Shown here piece after piece: positions 26,311-33,438 of a stretch of DNA of 64,000 bases. The notes beneath the pieces were generated by a model. That model saw only the letters and a list, made by a program, of their open reading frames with translations, searched no databases and was not told the origin of the DNA. The stretch comes from Micromonospora marina. GTDB lineage: Bacteria; Actinomycetota; Actinomycetes; Mycobacteriales; Micromonosporaceae. Made by a program: the position numbers and the translations under genes. Every line of letters begins with the position of its first letter. Within the stretch, counting starts at the first letter, position 1. Location of the stretch: the NCBI RefSeq assembly GCF_900091565.1, contig NZ_FMCV01000002.1, forward strand, positions 124,001 through 188,000. The letters are read 5' to 3'.

Positions 26311-26387
26311 CGTGTCCTCCCCCGCGCTCCTCGTGCCGGTCACCGCGACCGGCACCGACCACGCTGGGCTTTGCCGCAGGGGACGGG

Positions 26388-26834
26388 TCAAGGCGTCGTC
26401 GCCGCCAGTTTGGTAAGCATCCGCCCCAGATGCGGCTCTACCGTGCCGGCCGGGGCGTCGTCCACCTCACCCGGCGTCCACCAGCGGATGCCGGCGAACT
26501 CCACCGGATCGGGCGTGAACCGCTGGTCACGGCGGCCGGACAGCACGTACCAGAGACTCACGTCGGTGTGCCGCTGCTCCGGCGGGCCGACCGTCCCGGT
26601 GACGGTGAGGAACGCCGGACGCTCGCCGAACGGCGGCGCGAAGACCGCCGTCACGCCCAACTCCTCCCGCAGCTCGCGCCGCACCGTGTCGGCCGGGTGC
26701 TCACCCGGCTCGACGTGACCGCCGCTGGGCAGCCACATACCCGCGAGGCGGTGGTCGACGAGCAGCACCGCGCCGTCGGCCGGATCGCGGAGCAGGAAGT
26801 ACGCAACCAGATGCGGCGACGGCCCGCATCCCAC
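26388..26834 (-). CDS. NUDIX hydrolase
   Basis: The 148-residue protein carries a complete NUDIX box (residues 38-60): GGHVEPGEHPADTV followed by RRELREELGV. It hydrolyses a nucleoside diphosphate linked to another moiety; the substrate cannot be told. Start is GTG 26834. The gene ends 77 bases upstream of the MerR-PP2C start and could be cotranscribed with it. Confidence 0.92.
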   Translation of the reverse strand: MGCGPSPHLVAYFLLRDPADGAVLLVDHRLAGMWLPSGGHVEPGEHPADTVRRELREELGVTAVFAPPFGERPAFLTVTGTVGPPEQRHTDVSLWYVLSGRRDQRFTPDPVEFAGIRWWTPGEVDDAPAGTVEPHLGRMLTKLAATTP

Positions 26835-26861
26835 CGATGCTGCCAGCCGGGTACGACGGCG

Positions 26862-27755
26862 TCAGTCCGGCGGCAGCGGGTTGGCGTCGGCCGCCGCGCG
26901 GACGAACTCGCGTACCCGGGACGTGGTGTTCCCGGCCGGCCACACCGGACCGCGACAGATCGGCGGCGCGTCGTGGATCGGCACGTAGGCCACGTCCGGA
27001 CGGGCGTAGAACCGGCGGGTCTGCTCGCCCACCGGCAGCACCCCACGCCCCAGCGCGACCAGTGCCAGCATCTCGGAGAAACTGCCGCCCACCGGGCCCA
27101 GCGGCACCGGGCGGCCGGACGGGGTGCGGTCAGGCGTGCGGTCCTGCTTGAACGCGGTCGAGGTCATCGCCGGGTACTGCACCACCGGATGGTCGCCGAG
27201 CACCTCCAGCGACACCGACTCCTCCGCCGCGAGCGGATGGCCCGCGGCCACCGCGAGCACCCGGCGCTCGCGCATCAGCACCGGGCCGTTCGCCATGCCG
27301 TCGAAGGGGTACGAGGCGATCAGCACGTCGATCGTGCCGTCCCGCAGGCTCGACCGGGTGCCGGCCAGCGGCGCCTCGTGCACGTGCACCTCGCAGTCCG
27401 GGTGGCGCTCGGTGAACAGGGAGACCGCCCGCAGCAGCAACGGCGCTGTCGACTCACCGACGTACGCCACCCGCAGCTCGCCGGTGAGCCCGCGCCCGGC
27501 GTCCACGGCCCGCTGGACCGCCGCCTCGATGCCGGCCACCAGCGGGCGCATCTCCTCGGCCAGGCGGGCATCGATCGGGGTGAGCCGGACGACCCTGCTG
27601 GTGCGCTCGAACAGCGGCGCACCGATGCGACGTTCCAGCTTGCGAACCACGTGGCTGACCCGGCCGGTGCTCACCCGCAGCCGCTCGGCGGTCCGCCCGA
27701 AGTGCAGCTCCTCGGCCAGGGTCAGGAACGTCTCGATCTCGTACCGCTCCAGCAC
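26862..27755 (-). CDS. LysR-family transcriptional regulator
   Basis: GTG 27755 is preceded by GGAGGTG. The 297-residue protein has the LysR winged helix-turn-helix (IETFLTLAEELHFGRTAERL, residues ~7-26; VSHVVRKLERRIGAPLFERT) and a periplasmic-binding-like effector domain. It is transcribed divergently from the VOC gene, with 87 bases between starts, the usual arrangement for a LysR target. The 561-residue frame running to 28547 is an artefact. Confidence 0.92.
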   Translation of the reverse strand: MLERYEIETFLTLAEELHFGRTAERLRVSTGRVSHVVRKLERRIGAPLFERTSRVVRLTPIDARLAEEMRPLVAGIEAAVQRAVDAGRGLTGELRVAYVGESTAPLLLRAVSLFTERHPDCEVHVHEAPLAGTRSSLRDGTIDVLIASYPFDGMANGPVLMRERRVLAVAAGHPLAAEESVSLEVLGDHPVVQYPAMTSTAFKQDRTPDRTPSGRPVPLGPVGGSFSEMLALVALGRGVLPVGEQTRRFYARPDVAYVPIHDAPPICRGPVWPAGNTTSRVREFVRAAADANPLPPD

Positions 27756-27842
27756 CGGGCACCTCCGTCGTTGCCTGCGGGTCAACGATCGTAGTCCGGT
27801 CCGGGCTTGGTCCGGACGGCGTGCCGGACCAGGGTTGGCGGC

Positions 27843-28238
27843 ATGCAGAACGATCTCGTGACGGTGACCGGTCTCGACCACCTCGTCCTCTCGGTGAGCG
27901 ACGTCGAGCGCTCCCTCGACTTCTACTGCGGCACGCTCGGGTTGGCCCCGGTGCGGGTCGACAGGTGGCAGGCCGAAGAGGTGCCGTTCCCGTCCGTACG
28001 CGTCGACGCCGGCACCATCATCGACCTGGTACGGGGCGAGGCGGGCGGCTCCAACGTGGACCACTTCTGCCTGGTGGTGGAGCCGGTCGACTGGCAGCGG
28101 GTGGTCGACTCCGGGGTGTTCACCGTGCTGACCGGCCCGGTCCCGCGCTTCGGCGCACGGGGCACCGGCACCTCGATCTACGTCAGCGATCCGGACGGCA
28201 ACACAATCGAACTGCGCTGCTACCCGGCCGACGCCTAA
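27843..28238 (+). CDS. VOC (glyoxalase/bleomycin-resistance-type) metalloenzyme
   Basis: The 131-residue protein has two VOC beta-alpha-beta-beta-beta halves with putative metal ligands in GLDHLVLSVSD, NVDHFCLVVE and NTIELRCY, plus SIYVSDPDGN. Reaction unknown: glyoxalase I, dioxygenase and resistance proteins share the fold. ATG 27843 follows a GGCGGC leader. Likely regulated by the divergent LysR protein; a GNAT gene follows after 9 bases. Confidence 0.88.
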   Translation: MQNDLVTVTGLDHLVLSVSDVERSLDFYCGTLGLAPVRVDRWQAEEVPFPSVRVDAGTIIDLVRGEAGGSNVDHFCLVVEPVDWQRVVDSGVFTVLTGPVPRFGARGTGTSIYVSDPDGNTIELRCYPADA

Positions 28239-28247
28239 CCTGGCCCG

Positions 28248-28769
28248 ATGCCGGAGCTGCAACGCCTCGCCGCCCACCACGCACCCGCCCTGTTGCGGTT
28301 CGAGCGGGAGAACCGGGCGTACTTCGCCCGGTACGTCCCCGACCGGGGCGACGACTTCTTCACCGGGTACGCCGCCCGGCACGCCGCCCTGCTGGACGAG
28401 CAGGAACGCGGCACCTGCCACTTCCACCTGCTGGTCGGCGACCACGGCGCCGTGCTCGGGCGGTTCAACCTGGTCGACGTGGCGAACGGTAGCGCCGAGC
28501 TGGGCTACCGGGTGGCCGAACGCGCCGCCGGGCGCGGGCTCGCTCAAGAAGGCGTACGGCGCGTCTGCGAACTGGCCCGCACCGAGTACGGGCTGCGCCG
28601 GCTGGTCGCCTCGGCGGCGCTGGCGAACCCGGCCTCACTGGCCGTGCTCCGGCGTACCGGTTTCGTGCTCGACGGCGCGGTGCCCGGCGGCTTGGTTGAT
28701 CTGGACGGGGAGCCCGGCCTGCGGCACGTGCTCGACCTCCGCGCGCCCTACGCGGCCGCGTCCCCGTAG
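28248..28769 (+). CDS. GNAT-family N-acetyltransferase
   Basis: The 173-residue protein resembles RimJ/RimL-type GNATs: VLGRFNLVDVANGSAELGYR, then the acetyl-CoA-binding RAAGRGLAQEGVRRV (R/Q-x-x-G-x-G/A motif) and NPASLAVLRRTGFVLDG. Acetyl acceptor unknown. It follows the VOC gene by 9 bases, so the two probably form an operon. Its last 22 bases overlap the antisense relic of a dihydrofolate-reductase-family gene. Confidence 0.9.
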   Translation: MPELQRLAAHHAPALLRFERENRAYFARYVPDRGDDFFTGYAARHAALLDEQERGTCHFHLLVGDHGAVLGRFNLVDVANGSAELGYRVAERAAGRGLAQEGVRRVCELARTEYGLRRLVASAALANPASLAVLRRTGFVLDGAVPGGLVDLDGEPGLRHVLDLRAPYAAASP

Positions 28770-28894
28770 GCGGGCGCGCCGGCCGGCTCGTACGTCAGTT
28801 GCAGCGTGCCGTGGGCGTGGGTGACCGACTCGGTGAGCCGCAGCGCGCTCGGCACCGTCCCCTCGCCGAACAGACGCTTGCCGGTACCGAGCCC
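28748..28894 (-). pseudogene. Relic of a dihydrofolate-reductase/RibD-C family gene (C-terminus only)
   Basis: Read on the minus strand, 48 codons ending at a stop at 28748 give GTGKRLFGEGTVPSALRL followed by a Thr/Glu-rich strand and YEPAGAPAYGD. This is the typical C-terminus of small RibD_C/YwjB-like dihydrofolate reductase proteins. Upstream of 28894 the similarity ends and no start exists, so about three quarters of the gene is missing. The remaining stretch to 29043 holds nothing I can assign. Confidence 0.65.
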
Positions 28895-29046
28895 GCGTCC
28901 TTCGGCCGGCTGCCCGAGACGTTGGACCCGGCGGCCAAGCAGGCGATAGCTGACCGCCTCGACACGCGAACCTGCCCACTCAGGCGCAGTGGGCGAGCCG
29001 GAACCCCTGATCCGCCGGTGCGGCCCTGCCCGAGGGCCGCCCGGCT

Positions 29047-30003
29047 TCACGGCGCCGGATGAAGGTGGCTGCGGAGGAAGGCGACTGTCTCGCGGCGCGC
29101 CGGCCGGGCGGCAGGCACCAGACCAGGAGTGCTCAGGAACGTGTGAGTGGCCCTCGGGTAGCAGGTCAGGCGAACGTCGGTGCCGTCCTCGCGAAGCCGT
29201 TCGACATAGCGGCTTCCCTGATCGGCCAGCGGATCCAGTGCGGCGATGACGACCAGTGTCGGTGGCAGTCCGGCGAGGTTGTCGAACTTGACCGGTGACA
29301 CACTGCGCGGGTCGAGGGTGGGCGGCACGGCCAACTTGCGGGTCGCGCGTAGCCGGGACACCGGCAGGGTGGGGTTGTCGGCGTTCTCCGTGATCGAGGG
29401 GTACTCGGTCATGCTCTCCGTCCAGTCCGTGCCCGGGTAGATCAGAGCCTGTGCACGCAGCGGCGGGCCGTCCTTGCGGGCACGCAAGGCGATGAGTCCG
29501 GCGATCGTGCCACCGGCGCTCTCGCCCACGACCGCGACGGCTGCCGGATCGATGTTCCACTGCGCGGCGTCGTCGACGAGCCGGACGACCGTGTCGTAGC
29601 CGTCGTCGACCGGCCGGGGCAGCGGGTGCTCCGGGGCGAGGCGGTACTCCACCGAGACGACCACCGCCGGGCACCGGGCCGCGAGGTGGCTGTTGAGCCA
29701 GTCGTTCTGCGCAGCGGTCCCTGCGAAGAAACCTCCGCCGTGGAACGAGACGACCAGCGGCAGCCTCCGGCCGGTGTCCTTGGGGCGGTGCACCCGCAGC
29801 GTCAGACGGCGACCCGGAAGATCGATGAAGGTTTCCTCGATGCGTACGCCGCGGTCCGGGAAACCGGTGATGATCCATGCGGCACGAGACGACACAACGC
29901 GGTTGGCCTTCTCGCGCGCGGCGATTACCTGATCGTCGGTCAGAGCCTCCCAGTCCAGCGAATCCTTCAGGATCCGGGTGCCCAGTGGAGCTTTGCCTCT
30001 CAT
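29047..30003 (-). CDS. Alpha/beta hydrolase (hormone-sensitive-lipase family esterase)
   Basis: The 318-residue enzyme has the HSL oxyanion motif SFHGGGFFAG, the nucleophile elbow GESAGG, and the acid and His of the triad in ALDPLADQG and ATHTFLSTPG. No signal peptide, so cytoplasmic. I choose ATG 30003 because GGAGG sits 5 bases upstream within the codons of a longer start at 30018. It hydrolyses short acyl esters by family knowledge; substrate unknown. Confidence 0.92.
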   Translation of the reverse strand: MRGKAPLGTRILKDSLDWEALTDDQVIAAREKANRVVSSRAAWIITGFPDRGVRIEETFIDLPGRRLTLRVHRPKDTGRRLPLVVSFHGGGFFAGTAAQNDWLNSHLAARCPAVVVSVEYRLAPEHPLPRPVDDGYDTVVRLVDDAAQWNIDPAAVAVVGESAGGTIAGLIALRARKDGPPLRAQALIYPGTDWTESMTEYPSITENADNPTLPVSRLRATRKLAVPPTLDPRSVSPVKFDNLAGLPPTLVVIAALDPLADQGSRYVERLREDGTDVRLTCYPRATHTFLSTPGLVPAARPARRETVAFLRSHLHPAP

Positions 30004-30097
30004 GGTGTCCTCCGGCATGCAGACGCTGTGGACTCACTGTCACAGCCGGTGCGTGCCGGTGGATTGAACGAATGTCAAGGGCTCCCTCGGTCCGGCG

Positions 30098-30943
30098 TCA
30101 GGGTCGGCCGGGCCAGGCGACGTCGTCGACGGCGAGGAACGGTGCGCTCGCCACTGTCGCGGGCGTCGCTCCGGTGAAGGCCATGACGTCTCGGTGAAGG
30201 TGGGACTGGTCGGCGTAACCGCTGTCCGCCGCCACCGTGGCGGCGCTGTGACCCGCGGCGAGACGATGGGCCGCCCGATCGAACCGGATGAGCTGGGCGG
30301 CCCGCTTGGGGGTGAGACCGATCTGGGACCGGAACCGGGCCCACAGCCGCTTACGACTCCATCCGACCTCGGTCGCCAACCGCTCGACCCGCACCTGTCC
30401 CCCGCCGGCCACCATCCGCCTCCAGCAGAAGGCGACCTCCGCATCGACCGCGCGCCCCGCGTCGTGACGTCGGGCCAGCGCCGCCTCGGCTATCACGAAC
30501 CGGGCGTCCCAGGAGCGGGCGGCGCGCAGCCGCTCCTGGATTCGCGCGGCGTCCCGCCCCCAGAGGTCGTCGAGGGTTGTCACGGCTCCGCTCAGCTCCC
30601 CCGTGGCGCCCAGGACCGCGTGCGCGATCACGGGCGACAGCCGCACCTGGAGGCAGGCGAAGCTTCCGGCCTGACCCCGTCCGCGCGCACCAGGGGGCGG
30701 CGCGAGTCCCGCGGTGACACAGCCTCGCTGTTGCCGTCCAGCGCCGTCGTCGACGACGAGCGGCTGATCGCCGAGGTCGAAGAGCATCATGATTGCGGGG
30801 TGCGGCACGACCTCGACCTCGACCGGGGTGTCAGCCCGGTCGCTGAAACCCGCCATGGTGACTCCCGCCAGCCGGCCCGGTCGTGCGGGGACCGCGATGT
30901 CCCAGGCGGGCGAACCGACGCGCACCGGGTCGGTAGGTCGCAC
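30098..30943 (-). CDS. AraC-family transcriptional regulator
   Basis: The 281-residue protein ends in an AraC/XylS double helix-turn-helix (VERLATEVGWSRKRLWARF, residues ~195-213; HSAATVAADSGYADQSHLHRD, ~243-263) with the usual GxTPKRAAQLIRFDRA between. The N-terminal half is the effector/dimerisation region. Starts at GTG 30943. It lies just upstream of the esterase gene in the same direction and may control it. Confidence 0.9.
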   Translation of the reverse strand: MRPTDPVRVGSPAWDIAVPARPGRLAGVTMAGFSDRADTPVEVEVVPHPAIMMLFDLGDQPLVVDDGAGRQQRGCVTAGLAPPPGARGRGQAGSFACLQVRLSPVIAHAVLGATGELSGAVTTLDDLWGRDAARIQERLRAARSWDARFVIAEAALARRHDAGRAVDAEVAFCWRRMVAGGGQVRVERLATEVGWSRKRLWARFRSQIGLTPKRAAQLIRFDRAAHRLAAGHSAATVAADSGYADQSHLHRDVMAFTGATPATVASAPFLAVDDVAWPGRP

Positions 30944-31084
30944 GTCACGATGGTAGGCGTCACCCTCAAGCGGGTCGGTCAGTCATCGTCCCGAGGCGTC
31001 CGGGGCTGGCCGCCTCGGTCGTTCACTTTCGATTTTCTCGGAGGGCCGCCGGCCGCAGGGGTCAGGCCGGATGCGCGGCGGAGG

Positions 31085-31259
31085 CTACGCCCACAGCGTG
31101 GACCGCATCTGGATCGGCTGGTAGGCCAGGGCTCGGTCGACCACCTCAGCAGCCGTCAACGCAGCGTCGCTCCGGTAGATCAGGTCGGAGACACAGCCGC
31201 CTGGGCAGACCAAGTCCCGCTCAAGGGATGGCTTCTTCGCGGGTCAACTTCGCAGGCAG
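31085..31259 (-). pseudogene. Frameshifted/deleted relic of an e9imm-type small protein gene
   Basis: A good ribosome site (GGAGGAGGG, 31264-31272) precedes a codon run reading PAKLTREEAIP and then a stop. In another frame the C-terminal part continues as LERDLVCPGGCVSDLIYRSD and TAAEVVDRALAYQPI to a stop at 31085. Both pieces fit the N- and C-terminal ends of a ~70-residue actinobacterial protein I know as e9imm peptide, with the middle lost and a frame change near 31228. The apparent start codon is CTG. The rest of the 30944-31370 interval shows no gene. Confidence 0.5.
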
Positions 31260-31325
31260 GGTGCCCTCCTCCGACCGGCGCTGGCACGCCAATGGCACGC
31301 CGCACGAGCGCCAGCCCTGCAACAT

Positions 31326-31367
31326 CGAAGGCCCTGACCGGGACTGACGTCCTGATCAGGGCCTTCG
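31326..31367 (-). terminator. Terminator of tRNA-Gly
   Basis: CGAAGGCCCTGA and TCAGGGCCTTCG form a 12-bp perfect stem with an inner GGAC/GTCC helix, starting 4 bases past the tRNA 3' end on the minus strand. Confidence 0.8.
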
Positions 31368-31370
31368 TGG

Positions 31371-31444
31371 TGGAGCGGGTGACGGGAATCGAACCCGCAC
31401 TGTCAGCTTGGGAAGCTGATGTTCTGCCATTGAACTACACCCGC
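31371..31444 (-). tRNA. tRNA-Gly (anticodon CCC)
   Basis: On the minus strand the 74-base sequence starts GCGGGTGTAGTTCAATGG, has the anticodon stem-loop TCAGC-TTCCCAA-GCTGA, the T-arm GGGTTCGATTCCC and ends CACCCGCTCCA with the CCA encoded. All four helices pair. A -10-like TAGAGT lies at 31455-31460, 11 bases upstream. Confidence 0.96.
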
Positions 31445-31593
31445 AGGCGGCACCACTCTACCCGAAGGTCACACCCCCGCGCACTCAGGTGCTCGCGCGC
31501 CACTTCGGCGAGGTGGTGGCATCGACGCGCGGTTGATCCCGCCACCTCCCCGAGCTGGAGTGGATCAAGCGCCCGGCCGACGCGGGCGGGCAC

Positions 31594-31613
31594 ATGTTGC
31601 ACGTCGGCAACAT
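31594..31613. promoter_or_regulatory. Inverted repeat upstream of the secreted metalloprotease gene
   Basis: ATGTTGC-ACGTCG-GCAACAT is a perfect 7-bp inverted repeat 101 bases before the start codon. A longer, imperfect 11-bp inverted repeat GCGGTTGATCC/GGATCAAGCGC lies just upstream (31529-31572). Either may control the gene. The 269-base gap 31445-31713 otherwise contains nothing coding. Confidence 0.4.
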
Positions 31614-31713
31614 ATGGCCGTTCTCAAATATGTCGATGGGATGTAACGTCTGCACCACGTTTCCGCACCGGCGTGACACACCCCCTGCCACGCCGTCAGA
31701 AAGAGGTGGGCCC

Positions 31714-32724
31714 ATGGGACTCCGTCCCAACCTGCTGACCCGGCGTACCGCCGGTGTCGCGACGTCGACCCTCGCACTGCTGCTCAGCACCGCCGCCGTC
31801 GGCGTCGTCCCCGCCGCTTCGGCCCTCTCGGCCACCCCGGCCGGCGTCTGCGCCGAGCCGGCCGACGCCCACGCCGACGAGCACGAGCACGAGCACGAGC
31901 ACTCGAACGCTCGCGTGGCGAAGGGCGGCAACGCCAAGCTGGACCCGAACCACCTGACCGCCGAGCAGGTCCGTGAGCGTGAGGCCGACCTCGCCGCCGC
32001 GCAGCGCGAGCGGGCCGGCTTCCGGACCGGTGTCGTCGCCCCGCTGGCCGCCGTGACGATCCCGGTCGTCGTGCACGTCATCCAGGAGAACAGCACCCGG
32101 GCCGGCGGCAACATCACCGACTCGATGATCAATCAGCAGATCACCGTGCTGAACCAGTCGTACGCGGGCTCGACCGGCGGCGCCGCCACCGCCTTCGGGT
32201 TCCAGCTCACGAAGATCAACCGGGTGACCAACCCGTCGTGGTACCCGATCGTGCAGGGCTCCTCGGCGGAGCGCTCGATGAAGACCTCGCTGCGCGTGGG
32301 CGGCAAGAACACGCTCAACATCTACCTGGGCGAGCTGAGCAACGGCCTGCTCGGCTGGGCGACGTTCCCGAAGCGTTCGCTGGACAAGATGGACGGCGTG
32401 GTGGTGCTCAACGAGTCGCTGCCCGGCGGCACGGCGACCAACTACAACCAGGGTGACACCGGCACCCACGAGGTCGGCCACTGGCTGAACCTCTACCACA
32501 CCTTCCAGGGCGGTTGCTCCGGCTCGGGCGACAGCGTCTCCGACACCCCGGCCGAGGCGTCCCCGGCGTACCAGTGCCCGACCGGGCGGGACACCTGCTC
32601 GACGGCGGGCATGGACCCGATCACCAACTTCATGGACTACACGTACGACTCCTGCATGCACCAGTTCACCGCCGGCCAGGCGAGCCGCATGCTCACCGCA
32701 TGGAACGCCTACCGCGCAGCCTGA
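31714..32724 (+). CDS. Secreted M43 (pappalysin-like) zinc metalloprotease
   Basis: The 336-residue protein has a Sec signal peptide (basic n-region, hydrophobic residues 13-30, Ala-rich end near 37) and a short acidic His-rich stretch ADEHEHEHEHS (~residues 53-63). The catalytic domain has VVVHVIQE, then the zinc motif HEVGHWLNLYH (HExxHxxxxxH), CSGSGDSVSDTP, and NFMDYTYDSCMHQFT with the Met-turn. This matches cytophagalysin/pappalysin M43 enzymes. AAAGAGGTGG precedes ATG 31714. Activity is extracellular; target unknown. The His-rich segment could bind extra metal. Confidence 0.93.
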   Translation: MGLRPNLLTRRTAGVATSTLALLLSTAAVGVVPAASALSATPAGVCAEPADAHADEHEHEHEHSNARVAKGGNAKLDPNHLTAEQVREREADLAAAQRERAGFRTGVVAPLAAVTIPVVVHVIQENSTRAGGNITDSMINQQITVLNQSYAGSTGGAATAFGFQLTKINRVTNPSWYPIVQGSSAERSMKTSLRVGGKNTLNIYLGELSNGLLGWATFPKRSLDKMDGVVVLNESLPGGTATNYNQGDTGTHEVGHWLNLYHTFQGGCSGSGDSVSDTPAEASPAYQCPTGRDTCSTAGMDPITNFMDYTYDSCMHQFTAGQASRMLTAWNAYRAA

Positions 32725-32728
32725 CCGT

Positions 32729-32796
<68 letters not shown>

Positions 32797-32814
32797 CGCT
32801 CGTTCCGGGTCGGG

Positions 32815-33360
32815 TCAGGCGGCCGGGCGGCGCGTGTCGAAGCCGTGCCGGCCGCGGCAGCCCTCGGCGACGAGCGGGTCAGGCCGGGCCGACGCGCCCC
32901 CGTGCGGGTCGAGCCACACCCGCACCTGCGGCGGGGCGGCGCCGGGCTGGGCGACCGGATCGCGCCGGGTCAGCATCGCCACCTCGACGGTGAACTCGAA
33001 CAGCCGCCAGTCGCCCTGCGGCGACGCGCGGCCGATCCGGGCCAGCCGGGCCACCGTGGCGGGGTCGGTCACCGCCCGGGCGCGGCCCGCGACGTACGCC
33101 TCGTCGTCGCTCTCCTCCGGCGGGAACGAGTGCAGGGCGTAGCGGCCGTCGCGTTCGAGGTCACGGCGCTTCGGCGAGTCGATGACGAAGCACCAGAGCC
33201 CGTCGGCGGTGAACACCGGGGAGACCGGGTGGACCCGGGGGCCGCCGTCGGCGCGGACCGTGGCGAGGTAGCCGAAGCCCGGCCCGTACTGCTGCATCAG
33301 GAGGCGGATCTCGTCGGCGAGGCGGGGCTCGTCGGCGGCGAATTCGGACCAGGAAGCCAT
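32815..33360 (-). CDS. Pyridoxamine-5'-phosphate-oxidase-like flavin/F420-binding protein
   Basis: The 181-residue protein is a split-barrel of the PNPOx-like superfamily: [40 protein letters not shown] and ALHSFPPEE are typical. Actinobacterial members bind FMN, F420 or heme; the cofactor cannot be told from sequence reading alone. It is divergent from dcd across 78 bases that contain a LexA-box-like palindrome. Confidence 0.85.
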   Translation of the reverse strand: MASWSEFAADEPRLADEIRLLMQQYGPGFGYLATVRADGGPRVHPVSPVFTADGLWCFVIDSPKRRDLERDGRYALHSFPPEESDDEAYVAGRARAVTDPATVARLARIGRASPQGDWRLFEFTVEVAMLTRRDPVAQPGAAPPQVRVWLDPHGGASARPDPLVAEGCRGRHGFDTRRPAA

Positions 33361-33372
33361 GTGGACACTCTA

Positions 33373-33388
33373 TCGAACACGTGTACGA
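33373..33388. promoter_or_regulatory. LexA/SOS-box-like palindrome upstream of dcd
   Basis: TCGAACACGTGTACGA differs at one position from the actinobacterial SOS box TCGAAC-N4-GTTCGA. It lies 50 bases upstream of the dcd start and 12 bases upstream of the divergent PNPOx-like start. Confidence 0.6.
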
Positions 33389-33438
33389 AGATGCAGTGCG
33401 ACACGCTGGTCACCCGTACCGGTCGCTATGGTGTTCCG

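Noticed and set aside
26862..28547. 561-codon form of the LysR gene
   Set aside because: The N-terminal extension is antisense to the VOC and GNAT genes; the true start is GTG 27755 behind GGAGGTG.
31371..31444. tRNA-Gly considered as an active integration site
   Set aside because: No integrase, no second copy of the tRNA 3' end and no element boundary were found in the window; only a small relic lies nearby.
30194..31738. 514-codon plus-strand ORF containing VTGIEPALSAWEADVLPLNY
   Set aside because: The phrase is the well-known false translation of a tRNA gene on the other strand; the ORF runs across an AraC gene, tRNA-Gly and a promoter.
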